Positions 24,254 through 33,657 of a stretch of 64,000 nt of DNA are shown here, piece by piece. The translations under genes and the position numbers were made by a program. The first letter of the stretch is position 1. Each line of letters starts with the position of its first letter. Source of the DNA: Micavibrio_A sp041655955 (lineage in GTDB: Bacteria > Pseudomonadota > Alphaproteobacteria > Micavibrionales > Micavibrionaceae); assembly GCA_041655955.1 (NCBI GenBank), contig JBBAEN010000001.1, positions 682,001 through 746,000 on the forward strand, written 5' to 3'. Below the pieces are notes generated by a model. The model searched no databases. It was not told where the DNA came from and was given only the letters and a program-made list of their open reading frames with translations.

Positions 24254-24357
24254 TTTACGCTTAGCTTCAGGCGCAATCCTTTACGCCCAGCTTCAGGCGT
24301 AATCCTCTACGCCCAGCTTCAGGCGTAATCATCTACGCTTGGCTTCAGGCATAATCC
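24254..24357. repeat. 26-bp tandem repeat, four units, overlapping the herA-like stop
   Basis: The unit TCTACGCCCAGCTTCAGGCG plus TAATCC/A occurs four times. The last unit contains the stop codon and final codons of the minus-strand ATPase gene (stop at 24345-24347). Each unit therefore repeats a copy of the gene's last codons and stop. Confidence 0.9.
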
Positions 24358-25886
24358 TTCCCGGATTTCTTCTTTGAAGCGGAGGCAATACGGGTACCGC
24401 TTCCTGCAGGACGGGCAAGGCCGCCCATCACGCCGCGCACGATACTTTGCGCAATCGTCCGGCCCAGCGAAGAGCTTGCGGCCCGCACCAGCGATTTGAT
24501 CGCCGCCTCGGTCACGCTTTGCCTGTTCCCGCCGGATTTTTTCGCAGGGGCGGCCCCTTTCGGTTTCGCAGCCCCGCCGCCGGAAGCCGCATCTTCGGCG
24601 CGTTTCGCCAGAATTTCATAGGCGCTCTCACGGTCGACAAGCTGATCGTATTTTGCGCCGATGCCGTCGGCCTGTGCCGCCATGCGCTGCGCTTCGGCGC
24701 CGGCCGGCCCGACCTTGCTTTCCGGCGGGCGGACAAGAATACGGCGAACCATGGAAGGCGCGCCTTTTTCTTCAAGCGTAGAAACGAGCGCCTCGCCGAC
24801 GCCGAGTTCCGCCATGACGTCCTCGACGGCAAAGGCCGGATTGGGCCTGTAGGTTTGCGAGGCCTGCCGGATGAATTTTTGCTGTGCGGGCGTAAAGGCG
24901 CGCAAGGCGTGCTGGACGCGGTTGCCGAGCTGGCCCAGGACGCTGTCCGGAATATCCTGCGGGTTTTGCGTGATGAAATAAATCCCGACGCCCTTGGAGC
25001 GGATAAGCCGCACGACCTGTTCTATCTTTTCCAGGAGCGCTTTCGGCGCGTCGTTGAAAAGCAGGTGGGCTTCGTCGAAAAAGAAAACGAATTTCGGCTT
25101 CGCCAGATCGCCCGCTTCGGGAAGCTCTTCAAACAGTTCGGATAAAAGCCATAAAAGGAACGTCGCATAAAGCCGCGGCGCGTTCATCAGCCTGTCCGCC
25201 GCGAGGATATTCACATAGCCCTTGCCGTCCATGTCGGTGCGCATGAAATCACGCAGCTCAAGCGCCGGTTCGGCAAAAAATTTATCCGCCCCCTGCTCTT
25301 CCAGCCGCAGCAGGGCGCGCTGGATTGTGGCAATGGATGGCTTGCTGACCTGCCCGTAATTTTTGGAGATGGCGGCGGCGTTTTCGTGGATATGGTTGAG
25401 CAGCGCCCGCAAATCTTTCAGATCGAGAAGGAGCAAACCTTCCTCGTCCGCATGGCGGAAAGCGATATTCAAAACGCCTTCCTGCGTGTCGTTGAGTTCC
25501 AGCATCCGCGCCAGCAAGACAGGCCCGATTTCAGAGATAGTGGCGCGGACGGGCCGCCCCTTCTCCCCGTAAACATCCCAGAATGCGACCGGAAAAGCCT
25601 GCGGCGTAAAATCGGTAAAGCCGATAAGGGCGTTGCGCTTGGTGATAAAATCCTCACCGCCCGAAATCTGGCACAGGCCGGACAAATCGCCCTTCACATC
25701 CGCCATAAAAACGGGAACGCCCGCCTTTGAAAACCCTTCGGCGAGCGTATGAAGGGTGACGGTTTTGCCCGTCCCCGTCGCACCCGCGATCAAGCCGTGG
25801 CGGTTCGCGTATTTGAGGGAGAAAAATTGCCTGTAGGCGGGATTACCCGTTTCGGCGCCGATAAAAATATCTTCGAGAGTCGTCAT
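24345..25886 (-). CDS. HerA-like ATPase (DUF853 / YjgR-type)
   Basis: This protein of 513 residues has a Walker A GATGTGKTVTLHTLAEG near the N-terminus and a Walker B FVFFFDEAHLLFNDAP, followed by GVGIYFITQNPQDIPDSVLG. This is the standard architecture of the YjgR/DUF853 branch of the HerA/FtsK ATPases. The cellular role of this branch is not established; DNA or nucleoprotein translocation is inferred from the family. The C-terminus is Ala/Gly/Lys-rich. It lies 9 bp after the small gene at 25896 and is probably in the grxC operon. Confidence 0.9.
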   Translation of the reverse strand: MTTLEDIFIGAETGNPAYRQFFSLKYANRHGLIAGATGTGKTVTLHTLAEGFSKAGVPVFMADVKGDLSGLCQISGGEDFITKRNALIGFTDFTPQAFPVAFWDVYGEKGRPVRATISEIGPVLLARMLELNDTQEGVLNIAFRHADEEGLLLLDLKDLRALLNHIHENAAAISKNYGQVSKPSIATIQRALLRLEEQGADKFFAEPALELRDFMRTDMDGKGYVNILAADRLMNAPRLYATFLLWLLSELFEELPEAGDLAKPKFVFFFDEAHLLFNDAPKALLEKIEQVVRLIRSKGVGIYFITQNPQDIPDSVLGQLGNRVQHALRAFTPAQQKFIRQASQTYRPNPAFAVEDVMAELGVGEALVSTLEEKGAPSMVRRILVRPPESKVGPAGAEAQRMAAQADGIGAKYDQLVDRESAYEILAKRAEDAASGGGAAKPKGAAPAKKSGGNRQSVTEAAIKSLVRAASSSLGRTIAQSIVRGVMGGLARPAGSGTRIASASKKKSGKDYA

Positions 25887-25895
25887 AGGACGGCA

Positions 25896-26213
25896 TTATG
25901 CCGTAGTATCGACGTTCGTGCCAGTGGTTGAAGATTTATTCACCATTTCCGTTTCGCTGGAAATGAGGGCCTTGTTCTGCGCCCGTAAGGCCATGATTTT
26001 CATGACGTTGGTGACTTCCTGATTTTCGGTGCGGACATAAAGCTGGTTAAAAAGAGCCGTTCCACCGTTATAAAAACCTTCCAGCATTTGCCGCGACTGC
26101 GCGGACATGCCGATACGGCCATATTTATTAACGCCCTCGAACGCGCGGCGGCCTATGCTCAGCAGGTTACTGCCAGCGTCGAGAATGCTCATTCCGCTAC
26201 CAAGAATATTCAT
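25896..26213 (-). CDS. Hypothetical protein, 105 residues
   Basis: This protein has no clear signal peptide but an amphipathic or weakly hydrophobic start (MNILGSGMSILDAGSNLLSI). The middle reads as helices (FYNGGTALFNQLYVRTENQE, MKIMALRAQNKALISSE) and the tail is Ser/Thr-rich. No family is recognised. It sits between the nitrilase gene (50 bp) and the HerA-like gene (9 bp) on the same strand. Confidence 0.65.
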   Translation of the reverse strand: MNILGSGMSILDAGSNLLSIGRRAFEGVNKYGRIGMSAQSRQMLEGFYNGGTALFNQLYVRTENQEVTNVMKIMALRAQNKALISSETEMVNKSSTTGTNVDTTA

Positions 26214-26263
26214 GCCCTTATTGTACCGCGGAAATTGTTAAGATTTCAAGGAAAAGGTTAATT

Positions 26264-27094
26264 TCAGGCCGAATAGTCCCGATCATGGCGCAGCGAGGGA
26301 ATGGAAGAGCGCGCCTTGCCGACTTCCGCCAGGGCAAGGTCGGCACAGGCAAAACCGGCGCTATCTTCTTGAATCCGGGCAATAATCTGTCCCCACGGAT
26401 TGATTATCATGGAATGGCCCCATGTCCCGCGCCCGCCTTCATGCATCCCCGCTTGCGCGGGCGCAATCACAAAGGCCCCGTTCTCGATCGCCCGCGCCCG
26501 CAGGAGGATTTCCCAATGGGCCTGCCCGGTCGGAACGGTAAAGGCCGCGGGAACGCTCAAAATCTCGGCCCCCCGCTTGGCCAGCGCCCTGTAGAGATGC
26601 GGGAAACGCACATCATAGCAGATACTTAGCCCAAGCTTCGCGCCTTCGGCCTCCGCAACACATAACGATTCTCCGGCAATGCATGTGTCGCTTTCGCGGT
26701 AGCGCTCACCGCCGGGCAGATCGACGTCGAACATATGGATTTTATCGTAAGTCGCGATTGTCCCCCCGTCGCGCCCGAACAGATAGGAGCGGTTGAAAAG
26801 CTTGCCGCCCCTTGCGCGGATGGAGGAGATGGAACCGATCAGAAGCGTCACGCCTAACTCTCGCGCAAGCCCCGCATAGAACGGAATGGCCGGATGGTCG
26901 CTTTCCACGTGGGAGGTTACAAGCCTGTCTTCCAGCGCCGCGCGCATCCGGCATGTGTTTTCCGGCGTCGCAATAAAAGCCGCGCCGTCTTTTGCCGCCG
27001 CGCGGATATATATTTCCGCCGCCGCCATATTCTGTTCGATGGAAGGCCCTGCGTTCATTTGTATGATTGCGGCCCGTAACTTTGCACTGCTCAT
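26264..27094 (-). CDS. Carbon-nitrogen hydrolase (Nit1-like, nitrilase superfamily)
   Basis: This protein of 276 residues carries the Glu-Lys-Cys triad: FIATPENTC, TYDKIHMFDVDLPGG, and LSICYDVRFPHLYRAL, with the family arrangement of deaminated-glutathione amidase (Nit1) proteins. Such enzymes hydrolyse side-product amides in glutathione metabolism; that substrate is inferred. It lies close to grxC on the same strand, which fits a thiol-metabolism neighbourhood common in alphaproteobacteria. Confidence 0.9.
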   Translation of the reverse strand: MSSAKLRAAIIQMNAGPSIEQNMAAAEIYIRAAAKDGAAFIATPENTCRMRAALEDRLVTSHVESDHPAIPFYAGLARELGVTLLIGSISSIRARGGKLFNRSYLFGRDGGTIATYDKIHMFDVDLPGGERYRESDTCIAGESLCVAEAEGAKLGLSICYDVRFPHLYRALAKRGAEILSVPAAFTVPTGQAHWEILLRARAIENGAFVIAPAQAGMHEGGRGTWGHSMIINPWGQIIARIQEDSAGFACADLALAEVGKARSSIPSLRHDRDYSA

Positions 27095-27107
27095 TTTCTA
27101 TCCCCTC

Positions 27108-27815
27108 CTATCCCCCTAATGATGCCAGCCCCGCGGATAAAATCCGGCGGGATTTCGCTTTTACCATCCGCAGCACGGATTTCCCCCGCCACGATCCCCA
27201 GCATAGATGCGCGCCGATCGTATCGGCATCATGCAGCGTCGTTAGCTTCATCATGGAAAAACCGGGATAGATAACGGATTGGGGCCAGAGTGAAACGCCC
27301 TCCATCCACACCGGATTTTCCTTGAGGAAAAGACTAAGCGCATGCGGCCCGCCGAGAAAGATTATCCTGTCTTCACCCTTTTCATAGCGGTGAAAAATGC
27401 TCGCGACAAATTCCGGCCATAAGGGGAATTTTTTTTCAGAGGCCATAAAAGCATTGCCGACCTTGATGCCGCCGCCGGTCGCTTTATTGTCCTCTTCCTC
27501 TATGCCGAGAACGCACCGCGCCGCCATGAACGCCGCATCCGGCCTTTGGTAGAATTTATAATCCGTATCGAAATAAATCCCGCCATGGGTATAGAGATAA
27601 AGGCAGCGCGCGATATCGGCGCGCGCAACGCCGCCCGGCAGCGATAGATAGGTATCAACCTTATCCGGAAAGAGGCTTTCAAAAAGGGCGAGATTTTGCG
27701 CGTCGTCCCAGAATTTATAGTCGAAATCCGGCATAAGCGCACGGGCATGCGCCGTAAGGCGCCTTTCCTCCCACGTCATGGCCCGGCTTGTCTGATGCAA
27801 TATTTTCGGGATCAA
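27108..27815 (-). CDS. Glycosyltransferase (GT32-like, sugar-binding DXD type)
   Basis: The N-terminus MIPKILHQTSRAMTWEERRL and the core GGIYFDTDYKFYQRP, containing a DXD-type metal site, match the GT32-like family that transfers sugars from nucleotide donors to glycans or lipids. The length is 235 residues. It is 11 bp downstream of grxC and 13 bp upstream of the nitrilase gene. Insertion of a sugar transferase between these two thiol-related genes is unusual, in that they commonly neighbour each other directly. Acceptor unknown. Confidence 0.82.
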   Translation of the reverse strand: MIPKILHQTSRAMTWEERRLTAHARALMPDFDYKFWDDAQNLALFESLFPDKVDTYLSLPGGVARADIARCLYLYTHGGIYFDTDYKFYQRPDAAFMAARCVLGIEEEDNKATGGGIKVGNAFMASEKKFPLWPEFVASIFHRYEKGEDRIIFLGGPHALSLFLKENPVWMEGVSLWPQSVIYPGFSMMKLTTLHDADTIGAHLCWGSWRGKSVLRMVKAKSRRILSAGLASLGG

Positions 27816-27826
27816 GCGGTGCGCTC

Positions 27827-28084
27827 CTACTCCGCGAGAAGGCCATCCAGCTCGCCTTTTTCCTCAAGCAGGGCCAGATCGTCATAGCCGCCAATATGCT
27901 TGTCGTTGATGAAGATCTGCGGGACGGTGCGCATACCGTTCGCGCGTTTCAGCAAGGCCTCGCGGCCCGCATCGTCCCCCGTGAGGTCATGTTCGACGAA
28001 ATCCGCATCCTTGGCGTTCAGCAGGTTTTTGGCGCGCACGCAGTAAGGGCAGGTTTTTGTCGTATAGATTTCAATATTGGCCAT
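27827..28084 (-). CDS. grxC: Glutaredoxin 3
   Basis: This protein of 85 residues has the dithiol site CPYC in the segment IYTTKTCPYCVRAKNLL, the cis-Pro TVPQIF motif and the GGYDDL glutathione-binding end. It reduces protein disulfides using glutathione in the cytoplasm. It heads a minus-strand operon and is divergent from the UbiH-type gene across 46 bp. Confidence 0.96.
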   Translation of the reverse strand: MANIEIYTTKTCPYCVRAKNLLNAKDADFVEHDLTGDDAGREALLKRANGMRTVPQIFINDKHIGGYDDLALLEEKGELDGLLAE

Positions 28085-28130
28085 TGCTTTTCCTTTCCTT
28101 CAATCCTATTTGGCAATATAGGTAAATATC

Positions 28131-29369
28131 ATGAAAACAAAAGGCCCTATCGCTGCAAACGTCATTATTTCGGGGGCCGGCCCCGCCGGCATGGCCCTTG
28201 CCGCCCTTCTGGCGCGGGCGGGGTTAAAGGTCGCGCTTATCGACGCGGAGCCGCTCAAACCCGCAAACAGCCCCGAAAAACCGTCGGGACGCACCGCCGC
28301 CCTCCTCTCCGGTTCCGTCAATATCCTGAAACAGACGGGGATCTGGAACGACCTTAAAGGCCGCATCACCCCGATGAAGGCGATGCGGCTCATTGACGAC
28401 AGCCATACGGATGGAAAAACCGTGCGGGTTGAATTCCATGCCGCGGAAATCGGGCGGGCGGAATTCGGTTATAATATCCCTAATTCAATCCTGAACGAAG
28501 TTTTGCGTAAACAGATCGGGGCGCTTTCCGGCATCACGCTTTTCCGCCCCAGCAAGCTTGCGGATTACCGGATTGAAAAGAACAGCGTTATCGCAACGCT
28601 GGATGACGGGCGTGAAATAACGGCGCCGCTTCTGGTCGGCTGTGACGGACGCAATTCCAAGGTGCGGGAAGTCGCGAAAATAGGCGCCTTCACCCGCGAT
28701 TACGGCCAGACGGCCATGACGTTCCTTATCAACCACAGCAAGCCGCATGATTGCACCGCGACCGAATTCCACCGCCCCGGCGGGCCGTTTACCTTTGTCC
28801 CGATGGGGGGCAATACGGCCAGCGTCGTATGGGCGGAAAAAACCGAAGACGCCAAAACGCTTCTGGCGATGAAAAAGCAGGATTTTACGAGGATATTGCA
28901 GGATCGCAGCCTTGGGCTTCTGGGTGAAATAACGATGGCTTCCGATCCGCAAAGCTGGCCGCTTATGTTCCTGCGGGCGGACGATCTGGCCGGCGAGCGC
29001 ATCGCCCTTGCCGCCGAAGCCGCCCATGTGATGAGCCCCATCGGCGCGCAGGGATTGAACCTGTCCTTGCGCGATGTCGCGGCGCTGGCCGAAACCATCG
29101 TCGATGCGGCGCGGCTTGGTGAGGATATTGGCTCCGGCACCGTATTGAAACGCTATGCCCGCCGCCGCAACCTTGATTTCCAGACGCGCACAGCCGGCAT
29201 AGACGCCTTTAACCGCATCGTCGCCAATGATGTTTCTTTCATCAAGGAACTGCGCCGCCTTGGCCTGCGCGGCCTTGAAGCCATCCCCGCCCTGAAAAAC
29301 ATCGCCACGCAGCAAGGGCTGAACCCCGCGATGGATGAAGGCCGCCTGCTCGCAGGCCGGCCCCTGTAG
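28131..29369 (+). CDS. UbiH/COQ6-family FAD-dependent hydroxylase
   Basis: This protein of 412 residues is a class A flavin monooxygenase: the dinucleotide-binding IISGAGPAGMALAALLARAG, the GCDGRNSKVRE segment and the AAEAAHVMSPIGAQGLNLSL FAD motif are all in order. UbiH/UbiF/UbiL enzymes hydroxylate the ubiquinone ring. The regiospecificity cannot be fixed by eye, so no symbol is assigned. It abuts comF convergently, one stop immediately next to the other. Confidence 0.9.
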   Translation: MKTKGPIAANVIISGAGPAGMALAALLARAGLKVALIDAEPLKPANSPEKPSGRTAALLSGSVNILKQTGIWNDLKGRITPMKAMRLIDDSHTDGKTVRVEFHAAEIGRAEFGYNIPNSILNEVLRKQIGALSGITLFRPSKLADYRIEKNSVIATLDDGREITAPLLVGCDGRNSKVREVAKIGAFTRDYGQTAMTFLINHSKPHDCTATEFHRPGGPFTFVPMGGNTASVVWAEKTEDAKTLLAMKKQDFTRILQDRSLGLLGEITMASDPQSWPLMFLRADDLAGERIALAAEAAHVMSPIGAQGLNLSLRDVAALAETIVDAARLGEDIGSGTVLKRYARRRNLDFQTRTAGIDAFNRIVANDVSFIKELRRLGLRGLEAIPALKNIATQQGLNPAMDEGRLLAGRPL

Positions 29370-30134
29370 CTATAACCCCTTCACGACGCGGGCGAGGCAA
29401 AGAACCGACACCTCCGCGGCCCCCGCATCAAGAAGGGTCTTTGTGCATTCGCTTACTGTCGATCCGGTCGTATAGACGTCGTCTATCAGGATAACCCGTT
29501 TTCCTTTGATGGTTTCCGCCCTACGGGGCGGTACGCAAAAGGCCGATTGGACATTGGCCCGCCGTTCCGCCGCTTTTAAATATCCTTGGGGCGGCGTCGC
29601 CCTGATACGGGCAAGGCTGCCGGGCAAATATTTCAATCCGGCATCCCGCGCCACGGCCTTTGCCATCACGGCCGCCTGATTATAGCGCCGCCGGAAAAGC
29701 CGCCAGCGATGGAGCGGTACGGGAAGGATTACGTCCGCCTCCCCCCATAAATCCGCCCCTGCCTGCCGCAGCCAGGGGAGCATGGCGACCACCAGATGCA
29801 GCTGGTCGCCGTGTTTAAACCGTAAAATCATCTCCCGGCTGGCATCGTTATAGATGAGGGCCGCCCGCGCCCGTGCATAGGATGGCCGCGCCGCCAGACA
29901 TGGCGCGCAAATAAGGGAGCCGCGGCCATCCCCCTCCTCCTCCGCGCCTTTCGGCGGGGCAAAGGCAAACGGAACTCCGCAAATATCGCAAAAGGGCGCA
30001 GAAATAAATGCGAGGGAAGACCAGGCCGCGGGTGAGAGCGTACCGGGCGCCGCCACAATCTCCCCGCTCAAAGGGCAGCGGGACGGCAGGACAGCATTGA
30101 TAAATTTCATAAATGAACGCACGAAGCCAAGCAT
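29370..30134 (-). CDS. comF: ComF family phosphoribosyltransferase-like protein
   Basis: This protein of 254 residues has N-terminal cysteines CDICGVPF and CAPC, which probably bind zinc, and the C-terminal PRPP-binding segment VILIDDVYTTGSTVSECTKTL. ComF proteins are linked to DNA uptake and possibly replication-fork handling in some bacteria; here the role is unknown. A second in-frame ATG at 30110 gives a start MKFINAVLPSRCPLSGE that fits the family equally well. Confidence 0.88.
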   Translation of the reverse strand: MLGFVRSFMKFINAVLPSRCPLSGEIVAAPGTLSPAAWSSLAFISAPFCDICGVPFAFAPPKGAEEEGDGRGSLICAPCLAARPSYARARAALIYNDASREMILRFKHGDQLHLVVAMLPWLRQAGADLWGEADVILPVPLHRWRLFRRRYNQAAVMAKAVARDAGLKYLPGSLARIRATPPQGYLKAAERRANVQSAFCVPPRRAETIKGKRVILIDDVYTTGSTVSECTKTLLDAGAAEVSVLCLARVVKGL

Positions 30135-30269
30135 ATGAAATAAAATAATAATATTCTATAGCAGCTTTGAAATTCCTAACAATTTCCTTGGCATTTTTGC
30201 ATAAAGCTGGTAGAACACCAGACCATCGGCGGCATTATAAGGTAGAAAACAGGAAGAGCTATTCTTCCG

Positions 30270-32762
30270 ATGCCCGCCCATTTGAGAACCGGGTGTGAAG
30301 TGGGCCAGACGCGGAGTTTAAAAAATCAAATCAGGATTATCAACAGTCCCGAAAGCGGGCTGGCCGCCGATCCGATCCCCGCCCCCCTCGCGCAAACGCA
30401 ACCGTCCGAAGAGCTGATAGCCGAATATAAAGCCCTCCTCAATTCCGTCCCCGATGCGGTCATCCGCAAAGCATGGTTCACGATGGCGCATATTATCGTG
30501 CCGCCGGGATCGAAAATCGTCGATATGGGCTGCGCCGAAGGGGCGCTCGTCTTTGCAATGGCGGTCATGAACCCCGATTTACATTTTATCGGGGTGGATC
30601 AGGATAAAAACCTTATCCGGCAGGCGCGCGATATTTACAGGCTCAAAAACCTTGAATTTATCTGCGGCGATATCGGCAGCGGGGAGATCGTACCTGAAAA
30701 TTCCATTGATGCGATTATCAGCTCTTTCATCCTGCATGAGGTTTATTCCCGCTCCCAATGCAACGAAAAATCCATTGAAGACCTGATTGAGCGTTACTTT
30801 AAATATCTGAAACAGGACGGGCTGCTTTTCATCCGTGATTTTTCCCTGCCGGAAAGCGCCTATGTCCTGCTTGAAATGCCCGATGCCGTATCCGATCCGT
30901 CCAACGGCGTTTACGGGCTTTCAGAACCGGATCTGCTTATCCAGTATTCCGAAAACGCCCGGCCCATCGACGACCCGAAACATCGCGGATTTTACCTTGA
31001 AGAACTGCCGCCCCGCTTCCCCCAGACGCGGCTTTTCCGCCTGCCTTATAAATGGGCCTATGAATTCATCCTGCGCAAGGACGACCGTGAATATTGGGAA
31101 GAAGAGCTGCATAAGGAATATGCCTTTATGACCGAGCGCGATATGCGCCGGATGCTCAAAACATTCGATGCGCGCCTGCTCTACACCGCGCCGCATTGGG
31201 ATGCGCAAATACTGAAAAGCCGCTTTGACAAGAAATTCAAGCTGTTCGACGAGGATGGCAAGCTGATGGGGAACCCGCCCACCAGCTTTATCACGCTTGC
31301 CCAAAAGGCGGGCGAGCGGAAATCCCTCTTCCTGATGGAGCGTAAACCCTCGCGCAATGCGGGCCGCAATATCCGCATCACCGCCATGCGCGACGAGATT
31401 GACGGGCGGATTCAGGATGTCGTCTGCCGCGATGACGAAGTCGTCGAGATCCTGCCCTACCGCGTCAACGGCGAAAAGCTGTCCGTCTTCATCCATAACG
31501 GCCTGCCGCGCGGGCTTGTCAATGCCGTGCCGCGCAGCTTCCCGAACATTGACGGCAAGAAATGGTCAGGCCATATGACCGAGGCCATCGCCATCCCGCT
31601 TAATATTTTTGAATCGATCAAGCCGCATGATACGAAATCGACATTGAACTTCGCGCGCGATTTTCTCGGCCTTAAAATCATTCCCGGAAAGAACATCGAA
31701 GACGGGCCGGGTTTCTATCCCGCCCCCGATCATATCGACGAGCATATCCAGACAAAATATCTGGAAGTGCAATCGCCGGATGGCCCCGTCAAGCCGCGCC
31801 ATACCTTGCCGGACGTTAGCGGCTTTTCCACGCAAGGATCGGTTATCGAAGTCGATGCGCAGCGCATCCTCAACGCGATCGGCGTCGGGCTTATCCCGTC
31901 CAGCAGGCTGGAGATCCAGATCCTCGCCCTCTATGAAAAGCTCGGCATCCCGTACGAGGCCTGGGCCGACTGCCCGCTTAACCTCCAGATCGAAGAGCCG
32001 CAAGAGCAATCGCGCGTGCGCGATATGGTTGACAAGCTGGCGCAGCACGATACGCGTTTTCGTGAAATTCGCGGAACCGCCGGGCAAATCCGCACCGCCA
32101 ATTCCGTTTTCGTGGATGAAGGGCAGGTCAAGGGCGGCATTACGGGACTGGCCAGCCGTGAAATAGAATTCATCCTGCAAGAAGACAAGTCACAAAATGT
32201 CGCGGTTATCCTGCCGCTTACGCGCAGCATCAACGGCGAGGTCATGGCCGGCATCATCGAAGATTACCTTCCTGTGCCGCAGCGTTATAAGGGCAATGGC
32301 TATATCGTTTCCTGCCCTAGCCTGTCGCTGCCCAAGGAAGTCACGAATTTCGAGCTGGCCCGTAAATTCATCGCCGATAAATTTGAAGTGCCGATCGATT
32401 GCGTTTCGCGCATGGGCGAAAGCTATTACAGCCATATCGGCATTACGCCGCAACGCATCTATCCCTTTGCCGTATCGACCGCCGGCGTCAAGGGATGGAT
32501 GAAAAAGGGGCGCGGCGGGCGGGCAAGCTATGCCCCCCTTTCGAAAATATGGAAGCTGCTTTACCTCGACAGCCATGACAGCTTTATGAAGATCGCCGCC
32601 TATGCCATGAAGGCGACGGTCGGTGCCAATAGCGGCCTGACACCGCAAAGCAGCTTTTCAGTAAAGCTTGCCGACGCGAAAGCCATACCGGCGGCGATGA
32701 AATCGACCCCGCTATCCGCATCTCCCCTTGAACCGATGGGAAAACTGACGCAGGATCGCTGA
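30270..32762 (+). CDS. Large protein: SAM-dependent methyltransferase domain plus unknown C-terminal repeats
   Basis: Residues 50-200 form a class I methyltransferase: motif I KIVDMGCAEGALVFAMA, then FIGVDQDKNLIRQARDIY and a motif IV-like DAIISSFILHEVYS. The remaining 550 residues match nothing I know with certainty. They contain two similar-looking segments (EILPYRVNGEKLSVFIHNGL and VILPLTRSINGEVMAGIIED), each followed by a conserved-looking stretch on a Nudix-like pattern, suggesting an internal duplication. It is followed after one base by an NDUFAF5-like methyltransferase gene. Start chosen by the ATG after a GGAAGAGC site. Confidence 0.75.
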   Translation: MPAHLRTGCEVGQTRSLKNQIRIINSPESGLAADPIPAPLAQTQPSEELIAEYKALLNSVPDAVIRKAWFTMAHIIVPPGSKIVDMGCAEGALVFAMAVMNPDLHFIGVDQDKNLIRQARDIYRLKNLEFICGDIGSGEIVPENSIDAIISSFILHEVYSRSQCNEKSIEDLIERYFKYLKQDGLLFIRDFSLPESAYVLLEMPDAVSDPSNGVYGLSEPDLLIQYSENARPIDDPKHRGFYLEELPPRFPQTRLFRLPYKWAYEFILRKDDREYWEEELHKEYAFMTERDMRRMLKTFDARLLYTAPHWDAQILKSRFDKKFKLFDEDGKLMGNPPTSFITLAQKAGERKSLFLMERKPSRNAGRNIRITAMRDEIDGRIQDVVCRDDEVVEILPYRVNGEKLSVFIHNGLPRGLVNAVPRSFPNIDGKKWSGHMTEAIAIPLNIFESIKPHDTKSTLNFARDFLGLKIIPGKNIEDGPGFYPAPDHIDEHIQTKYLEVQSPDGPVKPRHTLPDVSGFSTQGSVIEVDAQRILNAIGVGLIPSSRLEIQILALYEKLGIPYEAWADCPLNLQIEEPQEQSRVRDMVDKLAQHDTRFREIRGTAGQIRTANSVFVDEGQVKGGITGLASREIEFILQEDKSQNVAVILPLTRSINGEVMAGIIEDYLPVPQRYKGNGYIVSCPSLSLPKEVTNFELARKFIADKFEVPIDCVSRMGESYYSHIGITPQRIYPFAVSTAGVKGWMKKGRGGRASYAPLSKIWKLLYLDSHDSFMKIAAYAMKATVGANSGLTPQSSFSVKLADAKAIPAAMKSTPLSASPLEPMGKLTQDR

Positions 32763-32763
32763 C

Positions 32764-33657
32764 ATGATCCCCGTTTTCAACCGCCTGCAGATAAAGCGTC
32801 AACGCGCACGATCCGCCTTGCCCCCCAAGGATAAAGCGGCACAGGCGCCTTATTTCCTCTTCGACTGGACTCTTGACCGGATTGAAGAGCGTATCGGGAT
32901 CATCAGGCGTGATTTTCCCGTTTGCCTCCGGCTTGGCGCAAGGGGCAAACCTATTGAAGCCTCCATCCAGGGCATGGAATATCATTTTACCGCGGATAGT
33001 TTTTACGGATGCGCGGCGGAAGAGCGTTTTATTTTATGCGACGAAGAATTCCTGCCCTTTGCGGCGCGTTCAATCGACCTTTTCTACAGCCCTTTAAATC
33101 TTCACAGCGTCAACGACCTTCCCGGAACGCTTTTGCAAATACGCCAAAGCCTTAAAGATGACGGGCTTTTTATCGCGGCCATGCTGGGCGGTGAAACGCT
33201 CTATGAACTGCGTGAATGTTTGTCGCTTGCGGAGATGGAAATAACTGGCGGCATATCGCCGCGCATCGCCCCCTTCGCGGACAAACCGCAAATGGGCATG
33301 CTTTTACAGCGGGCCGGTTTTGCCCTGCCTGTCGTCGATTCCGACATTGTGCGGGTGAGCTATCAATCCGTCTTTGACTTGATGCGGGATCTGCGCCTGA
33401 TGGGCGAAGCCAATGCGCTCGATGCGCGCGCCGGGAATTTTACGCGGCGTTCTGTTTTCATGCGCTGCGCCGAACTTTATGCGCAAAAATATCCGGCCCC
33501 TGACGGGCGCATCAATGCGAGCTTTGAAGTGATCTTCCTCCATGGCTGGGCGCCGCATGAATCCCAGCAAAAACCGCTGGCGCCGGGAAGCGCGAAAGAA
33601 CGGCTGGCCGCCATATTGGGGACGGAGGAAATAGGAACAGGAGAAAAACCGCTATGA
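32764..33657 (+). CDS. NDUFAF5-like methyltransferase-fold protein
   Basis: This protein of 297 residues matches the BioC/NDUFAF5-type family found in alphaproteobacteria: N-terminal VFNRLQIKRQRARSA and YFLFDWTLDRIEERI, then the segment YSPLNLHSVNDLPGTLLQIR and FIAAMLGGETLYELREC. In mitochondria NDUFAF5 hydroxylates an arginine of a complex I subunit. It follows the large fusion gene by one base and overlaps gloB by 4 bp. Confidence 0.88.
   Translation: MIPVFNRLQIKRQRARSALPPKDKAAQAPYFLFDWTLDRIEERIGIIRRDFPVCLRLGARGKPIEASIQGMEYHFTADSFYGCAAEERFILCDEEFLPFAARSIDLFYSPLNLHSVNDLPGTLLQIRQSLKDDGLFIAAMLGGETLYELRECLSLAEMEITGGISPRIAPFADKPQMGMLLQRAGFALPVVDSDIVRVSYQSVFDLMRDLRLMGEANALDARAGNFTRRSVFMRCAELYAQKYPAPDGRINASFEVIFLHGWAPHESQQKPLAPGSAKERLAAILGTEEIGTGEKPL

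Noticed and set aside
24254..24357. 26-bp array considered as a CRISPR
   Set aside because: Units are contiguous without spacers and overlap a gene end.
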